The notes under the pieces are model-generated. The model ran no database searches, was not told the origin of the DNA, and saw only the letters and a list, made by a program, of their open reading frames with translations. A DNA stretch of 64,000 nt. It comes from Ancylobacter polymorphus. Lineage in GTDB: Bacteria > Pseudomonadota > Alphaproteobacteria > Rhizobiales > Xanthobacteraceae. Shown here piece by piece: positions 44,798 through 52,652 of this stretch (positions within the stretch are counted from its first letter, which is position 1; every line of letters begins with the position of its first letter). The position numbers and the translations under genes were made by a program. The stretch is from NCBI RefSeq assembly GCF_022836935.1, contig NZ_CP083239.1:682001-746000 (forward strand), given 5' to 3'.

Positions 44798-45727
44798 TCA
44801 GCCGCGCATCAGCGCCATGACATGGGCAGAGGCGGAGCGCGCCAAACCTTCGAGGTCGTAGCCACCCTCCAGCACCGAGACAATCTTGCCGCCGCAATGC
44901 TTGTCGGCAATGTCCATCAGCTTCTTGGTCACCCAGGTATAATCGTCTTCCAGCAGGTTGATGTTGCCCAGCGGGTCGCGCGTATGCGCGTCGAAGCCGG
45001 CGGAGATGATGAGCAGTTCCGGACCGAAGGCCTGCAGGCGCGGCAGGATGCGGCTTTCAAAGGCCTCGCGGAAATGCACGCCATCGTCGCCGGAACGCAA
45101 CGGGGCATTGACGATGTTGTCGGTCGTGCCGCGCTCGCCCACCGCGCCCGTGCCGGGAAAGAGCGGCATCTGGTGGGTGGAGGCATACATTACGCTCGGA
45201 TCGGAGAAGAAAATCTCCTGCGTGCCATTGCCGTGATGCACGTCGAAATCGACGATGGCGACACGGCCGATGCCGTGCACCTTCTGGGCATGGCGGGCAG
45301 CGATGGCAACATTGTTGAACAGGCAGAAGCCCATCGGGGTCCGCGTCTCGGCGTGGTGGCCGGGCGGCCGCATCGAGACGAAGGCATTGCTCACCTTTCC
45401 CGACAGCACCTCGTCGACCCCGAGCACCGCGCCGCCGACGCCGCGCCAGATCGCCTCGCCGGTGCCGGGCGACATCACCGTGTCGCCGTCGATCCGCACC
45501 ATGCCTTCATCCGGCATCGCCTCTTCCAGCGCGGCGACGTAATCTTCGGGATGCACCCGCACAATGTCCTCGCGCGCGGCCACCGGCGCCTGCTCGCGCG
45601 CCAGCGTGGCGAACTGCTCGCCCTCGAACACCCGGTTCAGCACCCGCACCCGATCCGGCCGCTCGGGATGACCGGAGGGCGTGACATGGTCAAGGCAGGC
45701 GTCGTGGGCGATCAGCAGCGTGGTCAT
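44798..45727 (-). CDS. histone deacetylase-family (acetoin-utilisation-like) enzyme
   Basis: A 309-residue zinc hydrolase. [36 protein letters not shown] and [15 protein letters not shown] carry the metal and catalytic His/Asp residues. Bacterial members deacetylate polyamines or other small acetyl-amides, or protein lysines; the substrate is open. AAAGGAA precedes the ATG at 45727. Upstream of xseB on the same strand. Confidence 0.93.
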   Translation of the reverse strand: MTTLLIAHDACLDHVTPSGHPERPDRVRVLNRVFEGEQFATLAREQAPVAAREDIVRVHPEDYVAALEEAMPDEGMVRIDGDTVMSPGTGEAIWRGVGGAVLGVDEVLSGKVSNAFVSMRPPGHHAETRTPMGFCLFNNVAIAARHAQKVHGIGRVAIVDFDVHHGNGTQEIFFSDPSVMYASTHQMPLFPGTGAVGERGTTDNIVNAPLRSGDDGVHFREAFESRILPRLQAFGPELLIISAGFDAHTRDPLGNINLLEDDYTWVTKKLMDIADKHCGGKIVSVLEGGYDLEGLARSASAHVMALMRG

Positions 45728-45974
45728 GGCGTTCCTTTGGCGTCCTTGGTCGTTCCGGCCGTTCATTGTTCAGGCCCGGCGGCTGGTGGACGATATGCCA
45801 CGGCGCCGTGGGGGGCCAGCCTTGCGCCTGCGGATTCCGGGCAGACCCAGCGCGCGGGAGCGAACCGGACCCGCCGTTGACCGGCCCGGCGTGACGTCCT
45901 ATCGGAGCGCGCCTGAGCGGGAGATGCAAGCGGTGGACGAGAAAAGCAGCGACGAAACGGAGATGGCCGTGCGC

Positions 45975-46955
45975 ATGACACGCGTCATCCCGGCGGACGC
46001 CGCCGGCATCGCCGAAGCCGCGCGCCTGCTGCGCGCCGGCGGGCTGGTGGCACTGCCGACGGAAACCGTTTACGGCCTCGCCTGCGACGCGACCGATCCC
46101 CGCGCTGTTGCAAATCTCTATGCTGCCAAAGGGCGGCCGAGCTTCAACCCGCTGATAGCCCATGTGCCGGACCTCGCGGCGGCACGTCATGTCGGCCTCC
46201 TTACCCCGGCCGCGGATACGCTTGCCCGCCATTTTTGGCCGGGCCCGCTGACTCTGGTTGTGCCGGCGCTGGAGGAGGCGACTTGCGCCCTTGCACGCGC
46301 CGGCCTCGCCAGTGTCGCCCTGCGGGTGCCGGCACACCCGGTGGCGCAGGCGGTGCTGACGGCCGCCGGTCGCCCCATCGCCGCTCCCAGCGCCAACCGC
46401 TCCGGCCATGTGTCTCCCACCACGGCGGCACATGTTTATGCCGATCTCGACGGACGCATCGATCTGATTCTTGACGCCGGCCCCTGCTCGGTCGGGGTCG
46501 AATCCACCATTCTCGACTGCACGGGGGAAAGCCCCGTGATGTTGCGGCCCGGCGGCCTGCCGCGCGAGGCGATTGAAGCGGCGCTCAAGGGCTCCCTCGC
46601 CGATCGCGCCGCCGAGGGTGTGGCCAATGACGACGCCCCGCTCGCCCCCGGCATGCTGGCGTCGCATTATGCCCCTTCCGTGCCGGTGCGGCTGGGCGCG
46701 CAGGAGGTGCTGCCGGGCGAAGCCCTGCTCACGTTCGCCGGCGCCCGCCCCTCCGGTAGCGAAAGGGCGGCCGTGGTGCGCGATCTCAGCCCGGCCGGAG
46801 ACCTGGTGGAAGCGGCGGCCAACCTGTTCGCCTTCCTGCGCGATCTCGACCGTGTAGGCGCATGCGGCATCGCCGTGGTGCCTCTGCCCGGCCACGGACT
46901 CGGGGAGGCGATCGCCGACCGCCTGCGCCGCGCGGCCGCCCCCCGCCCCACCTGA
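45975..46955 (+). CDS. L-threonylcarbamoyladenylate synthase (Sua5/YrdC/YciO)
   Basis: A 326-residue protein. The YrdC domain comes first (LVALPTETVYGLACDATDPR; GRPSFNPLIAHV; AAPSANRSGHVSPTTAAHV), then a Sua5 C-terminal domain (LAPGMLASHYAPSVPVRL onward). It makes the precursor of the t6A modification in ANN-reading tRNAs. Starts at 45924 and 45963 are also open, but their purine-rich stretches abut the ATG; 45975 has GGAG 12 bases upstream and starts nearest the domain. The exact start is uncertain. Confidence 0.9.
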   Translation: MTRVIPADAAGIAEAARLLRAGGLVALPTETVYGLACDATDPRAVANLYAAKGRPSFNPLIAHVPDLAAARHVGLLTPAADTLARHFWPGPLTLVVPALEEATCALARAGLASVALRVPAHPVAQAVLTAAGRPIAAPSANRSGHVSPTTAAHVYADLDGRIDLILDAGPCSVGVESTILDCTGESPVMLRPGGLPREAIEAALKGSLADRAAEGVANDDAPLAPGMLASHYAPSVPVRLGAQEVLPGEALLTFAGARPSGSERAAVVRDLSPAGDLVEAAANLFAFLRDLDRVGACGIAVVPLPGHGLGEAIADRLRRAAAPRPT

Positions 46956-46984
46956 CGAGCACATGCCCGCGTTTCCCAAAGCGT

Positions 46985-47009
46985 CATTAACGGTCGGGCA
47001 AGGTTAATG
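46985..47009. promoter_or_regulatory. CATTAAC/GTTAATG inverted repeat, tentative
   Basis: Seven-base arms CATTAAC (46985-46991) and GTTAATG (47003-47009) with 11 bases between, about 100 bases before the SleB-type gene. TTAAC halves recall CtrA sites, but orientation and spacing are not canonical. Confidence 0.35.
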
Positions 47010-47109
47010 CGCGACAACTAAGAGGCCGGACGCACCCGCCCTTGCCTGTGGCAAAGCGGGCACGCGGAGGCTTCCGACGGGTCGAGTGGCGTTAAGGCGA
47101 CGGGCGGAC

Positions 47110-48411
47110 ATGCGGTTCTCAGCGCGCGTTCACAGGGTGGGGGTTACCGGTGCGTGGGCACTGGCTCTCTTCGTCGTCGGCGCGACGAGCATCGGCCGTC
47201 AGGATATATTAAGCCGACTAACTCACCAGCCCGGTGTCGCCGAACGCGCCCGCATTTCGGTCCTTGGCGAGCCCGTCCGGCTGCTGAAGGCCTCCACCTT
47301 CGCGTGGCCAAGCCACTCCGCCCTGCTGGCCCCAACCGAGATCGGTTCCCCGCCGCTGGCGGCCCTGGCCATCGACATTAATCGCGCCGGTAAGACCGAC
47401 CGGCTGGCGCTCACGCCAATGGCGCCGCTCGATGTCGATCCGCTCGCGGTCTCCGGCGTGGCGACTCCGGCGAGTCTCGCCGGGGCGGGTACCGTGACGC
47501 CCTCCGATGGCACCGGCTTCACCGCCACCGGTACCAGCATTGGCACGGAGGCAGCCGGATTTGCCGGCACCGGCACCGATCCGCTCGATGCCGATGACGC
47601 CGGCGCGCTGGCGTTATCCGATGAAGAGGAATTCTACGCCATACCGGCCGGCGACCCCACGGGCGATCCGGCTCAGCTGGAACAGGACGCCGCGGTCCTC
47701 GGCGCCGCGGACGACGCAACAGTGTCGCTGCCCTCTGACGGTGCGGTCGCTGCTGCGCTCGACGGCCCTGTGCCCGCTTCGTCCTCTTCTGATGAGGCCG
47801 ATCAGGCGCTGCCGCTTTACCGCCAGCGGGCCTTCATTTTTGGGCTCACGGAGAATGCCCTACCGCCGCAGCCCTTCCTGCATATGACCGCGCTGCCGAG
47901 CGGCGACGCCGGCACCACCGAGGCGCAGAAGGCGGAGGACAAGCTCGCGCGCAGCGTGCTCGGACCGACGCCGGCCGAGCGGCTCGGCCTCGCCGGCAAA
48001 CGCCGCGTGCGGGCGGAGAAATGTCTGGCCGAAGCGGTCTATTTCGAGAGTCGGGGCGAGCCCTACCGCGGCCAGGTGGCGGTGGCGCAGGTGGTGATGA
48101 ACCGCGTCTTCTCCGGCTATTATCCCGCCGACATCTGCCGGGCCGTCTACCAGAACGCCCATCGTCGTTTCGCCTGTCAGTTCACCTTCGCCTGCGACAA
48201 TGTCCGCGACGTGGTCACCGAGCCGGCGCTGTGGGATCAGGCGAAAGAAATCGCCAGCGACATGCTGGAAGGCCGAGTCTGGGACGAGAAGGTGGGCCGC
48301 GCCACGCATTACCATGCGCGCTCGGTGCGGCCGAACTGGATCCGCGAGATGCGCAAGCTTGATCGCATTGGCGAGCACACCTTCTACCGCCCCCGGCGGT
48401 GGACCAGCTGA
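47110..48411 (+). CDS. exported cell-wall hydrolase (SleB family)
   Basis: A 433-residue protein: an N-terminal signal or anchor helix (VGVTGAWALALFVVGATSIG), a long low-complexity Ala/Gly/Thr/Asp-rich linker (about 100-265), and a C-terminal SleB/CwlJ hydrolase_2 domain (CLAEAVYFESRGEPYRGQVA, then VVMNRVFSGYYPADICRAVY and FACQFTFACD; THYHARSVRPNW). The Glu of YFESRGE is the catalytic residue. It would cut peptidoglycan in growth or division. A GTG at 47086 is an alternative start. Confidence 0.9.
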   Translation: MRFSARVHRVGVTGAWALALFVVGATSIGRQDILSRLTHQPGVAERARISVLGEPVRLLKASTFAWPSHSALLAPTEIGSPPLAALAIDINRAGKTDRLALTPMAPLDVDPLAVSGVATPASLAGAGTVTPSDGTGFTATGTSIGTEAAGFAGTGTDPLDADDAGALALSDEEEFYAIPAGDPTGDPAQLEQDAAVLGAADDATVSLPSDGAVAAALDGPVPASSSSDEADQALPLYRQRAFIFGLTENALPPQPFLHMTALPSGDAGTTEAQKAEDKLARSVLGPTPAERLGLAGKRRVRAEKCLAEAVYFESRGEPYRGQVAVAQVVMNRVFSGYYPADICRAVYQNAHRRFACQFTFACDNVRDVVTEPALWDQAKEIASDMLEGRVWDEKVGRATHYHARSVRPNWIREMRKLDRIGEHTFYRPRRWTS

Positions 48412-48578
48412 GTCACCACTCAGCGCCGAAGTCAGCCTGAGTGCAGCCTCGACGTGCATCTTGGCCGCTACGGCGGCGTGACCTGACGAGTTGGGATCGG
48501 CACCGCCGTCCACGCCAACCCTCAGTCGCGCCGCCTCCCGCTGGGTCGGCGTCAAGGACGCCATCCCATGTGCCAAGA

Positions 48579-49292
48579 ATGCCGGACCCGGTCCCCCTCT
48601 CGCGCCGGACGTTCCTGCGGGGTGCGACCTCCATCGCTCTCTCTGCCAGCGCCGTGTCTTGGGCGGGCCACGCCTGCGCCACGACCAACCCCTCGCCTGC
48701 ACCATCGCCCGATCAGGTGATGAAGGATTTGGCGGCCGGCAATGCCCGCCATGTGCGCGGCGTGCAGACCTGCACGGATTTCCTTGCCAATCGTGCGGCA
48801 CTGGCCAAGGGCCAGCACCCGGTCGCCATCGTACTCGCCTGCGCCGATTCCCGCGTCGCCCCGGAATATGTGTTCGACCAGGCACCGGGCCGGCTGTTCA
48901 TCGTCCGCGTCGCCGGCAATTTCGTCGATGAGGAGGGCCTCGCCAGCATGGAATATGCGGTCGAGCATCTCGGTGTGCCGGTCATCTTCGTGCTCGGCCA
49001 CTCCAACTGCGGGGCCCTCACCGCGGCCGTAGCCGTCGAGCAGAAGCACGAGCCCCTTCCCGGTCATCTGCCGGCTCTGGTCGAGCATCTGAGCGCGCCA
49101 GTCCGTACCGCCCTTGCCGCGAATCCAGCCGATCCTCTCGCAGCCGCCATACGGCAGAACGTCGTCTATTCGATGGACCGCCTGGCAAAAGAACGCTCGC
49201 TCGTTTCCAGCGCCATTGCGGAAGGGAAGGTGCGGATAGCGGGCGGCGTTTATGATCTCGTCACGGGCGACGTCGCCTTTATGGGAAGCTGA
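48579..49292 (+). CDS. Tat-exported beta-carbonic anhydrase
   Basis: A 237-residue carbonic anhydrase. After the Tat-like leader (LSRRTFLRGATSIALSASAV) the zinc ligands appear in CADSRVAPEY (Cys, Asp/Arg dyad) and VLGHSNCGALTAA (His, Cys). It interconverts CO2 and bicarbonate, presumably in the periplasm. Start at 48579 has only a weak ribosome site; longer in-frame starts would hide the twin-arginine motif. No CO2-fixation genes are nearby. Confidence 0.9.
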   Translation: MPDPVPLSRRTFLRGATSIALSASAVSWAGHACATTNPSPAPSPDQVMKDLAAGNARHVRGVQTCTDFLANRAALAKGQHPVAIVLACADSRVAPEYVFDQAPGRLFIVRVAGNFVDEEGLASMEYAVEHLGVPVIFVLGHSNCGALTAAVAVEQKHEPLPGHLPALVEHLSAPVRTALAANPADPLAAAIRQNVVYSMDRLAKERSLVSSAIAEGKVRIAGGVYDLVTGDVAFMGS

Positions 49293-49338
49293 CATGCGAG
49301 GCGGCGCGGTCCCAGTGCAGCGCCGCCCGCCACGCCGA

Positions 49339-49554
49339 TCATTCACCGCAGGTCGCGCATTGCGCGATAACAGCCTGACCGAGACGCCGCGCAAGAAGCG
49401 CTGCCTCTTCGCGGGTCTCGACGGCGTGCCAGCGTGCATTGGGATCCGGCGCGCTAGCCTTTAGGCCACGCCCATTATTGCACATGCAGCAGTTCCGGCG
49501 ATGGATACGGACATAGTTGTGTGCCCGGTTTTCATAGACCCAAAAGTCGGCCAT
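49339..49554 (-). CDS. small cysteine-rich conserved protein
   Basis: A 71-residue protein starting MADFWVYENRAHNYVRIHRR with cysteines in NCCMCNNGRG and AQCATCGE, consistent with a zinc-binding knuckle. I have the impression that proteins of this type are common in Hyphomicrobiales, with unknown function. GGAAG lies 6 bases before the ATG. Further upstream residues are open but cross a transcription terminator and are not used. Confidence 0.65.
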   Translation of the reverse strand: MADFWVYENRAHNYVRIHRRNCCMCNNGRGLKASAPDPNARWHAVETREEAALLARRLGQAVIAQCATCGE

Positions 49555-49610
49555 GCCTCGCTTCCGCATCCACTCGAAGAGGCAATATAGCACCTCCCCA
49601 ACACCAAGAA

Positions 49611-49635
49611 AAAGCCCGGCTCGAAGCCGGGCTTT
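49611..49635 (-). terminator. rho-independent terminator of the atp operon
   Basis: On the minus strand, AAAGCCCGGC-TTCGA-GCCGGGCTTT forms a 10-bp stem followed by TTTTT-C. It lies 24 bases after the atpF stop. Confidence 0.9.
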
Positions 49636-49658
49636 CACTATTCAACAGTCTCAGAGGC

Positions 49659-50141
49659 TCAGTTGAGCTTGGACTTCACCTCGGCCACTGCGGCATCGAG
49701 AACACGGTCGGCGGCGCTGCCGGTGAGCTGCGCGGCCAACAGGACTTCCGAAGCCTTCACCGCCGCATCGGCGGCGGCCGCCTTCACTTCGGCCAGGGCC
49801 TGCGCCTCGGCCTGGGCGATCTTCTGCTCCGCCATCTTGGTGCGGCGGAGGATCAGATCCTCAAGCTTCTGCTTGGCCTCGGAAGCGAGACGCTCGGCCT
49901 CGGCCTTGGCCATGGTGACGATCGCCTCGGCCTCTTCCTCGGCCTCGCGCTGGCGGCGCTTGTACTCGGCGACGAGCTTCTGCGCCTCTTCCTTCAGCCG
50001 GCGCGCCTCTTCGAGCTCGTGGCGGATGCGATCGCCGCGAGAATCGAGCTTGGCAGCGATGCCGGAGAAGGCACCCGCCCGAGCGAGCAGGAGGAAGAAG
50101 ATGACGAAGGCGACGGCGACCCAGAAAGTATCGCTACCCAT
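49659..50141 (-). CDS. atpF: F0F1 ATP synthase subunit b
   Basis: A 160-residue stator subunit: a membrane helix (FWVAVAFVIFFLLLARAGAF) and a long charged coiled coil (EEARRLKEEAQKLVAEYKRR) reaching toward F1. This is the second of two b-type subunits in the operon, as in photosynthetic and many alphaproteobacteria. Last gene of the operon; terminator follows. Confidence 0.94.
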   Translation of the reverse strand: MGSDTFWVAVAFVIFFLLLARAGAFSGIAAKLDSRGDRIRHELEEARRLKEEAQKLVAEYKRRQREAEEEAEAIVTMAKAEAERLASEAKQKLEDLILRRTKMAEQKIAQAEAQALAEVKAAAADAAVKASEVLLAAQLTGSAADRVLDAAVAEVKSKLN

Positions 50142-50151
50142 GGTGCGCTCC

Positions 50152-50754
50152 TCAGCCCTTGATGGCGGTGTCGACCGCCTCCTCGACCGCGCTCGGCGCG
50201 GGCGTGGTGCCGATCAGCGTGTTGACGATGGCGCCCGCCGCGTCGACCGCGATACCACGGACATTGGCCATAGCCGAGGTCTTGGTGGCGGCGATCTGCA
50301 CTTCGGCGGCAGCGAGCTTGACGTTCAGCTCGGCTTCCAGCGCCTTGCGGCGCGCTTCCGCGTCGGCCGCCAACGTGTCGCGGGTCTCCGTGGCAATGCC
50401 ATGGGCCTTGTTGCGGGCGCTGGCGAGCGCCTTCTCATAGGCTTCGGCCGCCGCTTCGCTTTCCGCCTTCAGCTTGCCGGCTTCCTCGATATCATCGGCG
50501 ATGCGGTCATGCCGCTCTTCGAGGATCGTGGCAATGCGCGGCAAGGCGATGCGGCTCATCAGCAGGTAGAGCGCGGCGAACGCAATCACCAGCCAGAGGA
50601 GCTGCGAAGGAAAGGTATGAACGTCGAAGGGAGGGAAGTTGCTACCGTGTGCTTCTGCTGCGGGCACGGCAATCTCCACACCACTCGCAGCCGGCAGGGT
50701 GCCGGGCGACGCCTGGGCGACAATGATAGCGGCCGGACCGTTGGGCTCGGACAT
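50152..50754 (-). CDS. F0F1 ATP synthase subunit b'
   Basis: A 200-residue subunit with an Ala/Pro-rich extension before the helix (SQLLWLVIAFAALYLLMSRI) and a coiled coil (ATILEERHDRIADDIEEAGK). It pairs with atpF in the peripheral stalk. Ten bases separate it from atpF. In this group the gene is named atpG, atpX or atpF', so no symbol is given. Confidence 0.92.
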   Translation of the reverse strand: MSEPNGPAAIIVAQASPGTLPAASGVEIAVPAAEAHGSNFPPFDVHTFPSQLLWLVIAFAALYLLMSRIALPRIATILEERHDRIADDIEEAGKLKAESEAAAEAYEKALASARNKAHGIATETRDTLAADAEARRKALEAELNVKLAAAEVQIAATKTSAMANVRGIAVDAAGAIVNTLIGTTPAPSAVEEAVDTAIKG

Positions 50755-50841
50755 GGGTTCAGACTTCCTCGATCAGGGCTGATGACGTCTCGTCCCGCCC
50801 GCGCGGAGCCCGCTGGGGCCCGCGCAGGTGGGGGAGAAGCA

Positions 50842-51069
50842 TCAGACCACGAAGAGGAGAACGAGGGCGACGACGAGCGAGAAGATGCCCAGACCTTCGG
50901 CGAGCGCCGCGCCGATGAAGGCGCGGGCGAACTGGCCGTCAGCCGCCGACGGGTTGCGCAGGGCGCCCGAGAGGAAATTGCCGAAAATGGTGCCGACGCC
51001 GATGGCGGCGAGACCCATGCCGAGCGTGGCGAGACCGGCGCCGAGGAACTTGGCGGCTTCCGCTTCCAT
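50842..51069 (-). CDS. atpE: F0F1 ATP synthase subunit c
   Basis: A 75-residue hairpin of two helices ([20 protein letters not shown] and [20 protein letters not shown]) with a polar turn (RNPSAADGQ) and the proton-binding Glu in AALAEGLG. A ring of these drives rotation. Confidence 0.97.
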   Translation of the reverse strand: MEAEAAKFLGAGLATLGMGLAAIGVGTIFGNFLSGALRNPSAADGQFARAFIGAALAEGLGIFSLVVALVLLFVV

Positions 51070-51134
51070 GATCTTCTCCTGTTGGAATAGTCAGATTGGT
51101 TGAATGGCTGGATGGGTGTCCCGCGACGCGCGGC

Positions 51135-51899
51135 TCAGTGACCGGGGTGCAGCGCGTCGTTGAGATAGATGCAGGTCAGCACCGCGAACACATAGGCCTG
51201 CAGGGCGGCGACCAGGAATTCGAGGGCCGTCAGCGCCACGACCATGAAGAGCGGCAGCACGGCGCCGAACCAGCCGACCACGCCGGAGGCCGTCATCATC
51301 ACGATGAAGCCGGCGAACACCTTCATCGCGATGTGGCCGGCGAGCATGTTGGCGAAGAGACGCAGCGAAAGGCTGATGGGCCGGGAGAGGAAGGAAATGA
51401 CCTCGATCACGACCATGAAGGGCAGCAGGAAAGCCGGCACGCCCGACGGCACGAAAAGATGCAGGAAATGGGTACCGTGACGCACGAAGCCGTAGATGAT
51501 GACCGTCAGGATGACGAGCAGCGCGAGTGCGGCGGTGACGATCAGATGGCTGGTAACGGTGAAGGCATAGGGGATCATGCCGACCATGTTGGCGGTCAAC
51601 ACGAAGATGAAGAGCGAGAAGACGAGGGGGAAGAACTTCATCCCCTCATTGCCGGCCGAGCCGCGCACAGTGGAGGCGACGAACTCGTAGGAGAGCTCCG
51701 CCATCGACTGCAGTCGCCCGGGAACCAGTGTGCGGCCGCGAGTAGCGAAGGTGAGGAAGAAAAACACCAGCGCCACGATGCCGAACATGAAGGCGGCGGA
51801 ATTGGTAAAGGCGAGCTCGACGCCGCCGGGCTGCCCCAATTCCACGATCTTGTGGATCTGGAACTGATGGATCGGATCGATCACGTTGCCGCTGGCCAT
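51135..51899 (-). CDS. atpB: F0F1 ATP synthase subunit a
   Basis: A 254-residue membrane subunit starting [20 protein letters not shown]. The essential Arg is in [20 protein letters not shown], and [22 protein letters not shown] forms the last helices. It makes the proton half-channels against the c ring. Gap of 115 bases to atpI upstream with no gene. Confidence 0.97.
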   Translation of the reverse strand: MASGNVIDPIHQFQIHKIVELGQPGGVELAFTNSAAFMFGIVALVFFFLTFATRGRTLVPGRLQSMAELSYEFVASTVRGSAGNEGMKFFPLVFSLFIFVLTANMVGMIPYAFTVTSHLIVTAALALLVILTVIIYGFVRHGTHFLHLFVPSGVPAFLLPFMVVIEVISFLSRPISLSLRLFANMLAGHIAMKVFAGFIVMMTASGVVGWFGAVLPLFMVVALTALEFLVAALQAYVFAVLTCIYLNDALHPGH

Positions 51900-52014
51900 C
51901 GCCGGTCGCTGCCCTCAACACGCGGCGCCATGGGCGCCCGCCCCCATCTCAAGCACCGCCGAGGCGGCACCGTCTTGTTCTTTGGCGCCCGGCACAGGCC
52001 GTCACCGAAATCTC

Positions 52015-52401
52015 TCAGGCGCCACCTTGCGGCGGACCCTTGCGGCCAAACTCTCCGGCCGCGCGCATCATGTTCACGATGCCCGCGCCGAAGCCGAACA
52101 GAATGAACACGATCATTCCCCACGGCGCGACGCCGAGAAAACGATCGATCACCCAGCCCAGACCCGCGCCAACCAGCACACCCGCGACGAATTCGGCACC
52201 GAGCCGAAACGCCAGCGCCATGCCGGCCGAAGAGGATGTCCTGTCCGCACCGGCGGAAGCCTTCTTTTCGGCTTGCCGCTCGGCCTGCACCTTGTCCAGC
52301 GCACTGCCTAGCCCGCGCAACCGGCCAGATAGCTCAGCGTCGGAAACATCCGGCTGCCCCGAGTCGCCATGGCCGTCCGTCTTGTCTCGGTCGTCCATCA
52401 T
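52015..52401 (-). CDS. atpI: ATP synthase-associated AtpI protein
   Basis: A 128-residue protein with a charged coil-like N-terminal half (ALDKVQAERQAEKKASAG) and two membrane helices (LGAEFVAGVLVGAGLGWVID; WGMIVFILFGFGAGIVNMM). AtpI assists assembly of the c ring or Mg uptake. First gene of the atp operon, preceded by a strong promoter. The ATG at 52401 is chosen; a GTG at 52407 is possible. Confidence 0.9.
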   Translation of the reverse strand: MMDDRDKTDGHGDSGQPDVSDAELSGRLRGLGSALDKVQAERQAEKKASAGADRTSSSAGMALAFRLGAEFVAGVLVGAGLGWVIDRFLGVAPWGMIVFILFGFGAGIVNMMRAAGEFGRKGPPQGGA

Positions 52402-52452
52402 CCGCACTCAAGCCTGACCGGAGAAGGATTTCCCGACCCCGAAGACGGGCGC

Positions 52453-52481
52453 ACCATAGTGTTCGCCCCTAGGGGTGTCAA
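52453..52481 (-). promoter_or_regulatory. sigma-70 promoter of the atp operon
   Basis: On the minus strand TTGACA (52476-52481) and TATGGT (52453-52458) are 17 bases apart, an almost perfect housekeeping promoter. The predicted start of transcription is near 52445, giving about a 45-base leader to atpI. The spacer contains the palindrome CCCCTAGGGG (52466-52475). Confidence 0.85.
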
Positions 52482-52652
52482 GGATGTGATCGCATCTTTT
52501 AAGTCATTGCAAAACAATGACAAAAGCAAAGTGTGGACGCTCTGTCGCAGGCGTTTCGATCGCTTCCCGCACCAAGGGAAGGGGACAGCCATGTTTTTGG
52601 CATGCCAGCTGCGCATCCGAAATTACCCGTAGCTGAGCCGCATATGGCGCGA

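Noticed and set aside
52590..52631. Tiny plus-strand frame (MFLACQLRIRNYP) with a purine-rich stretch before it, between smc and atpI
   Set aside because: Only 13 residues, no downstream gene on that strand for a leader peptide to control, and the region is better explained as the atp upstream region.
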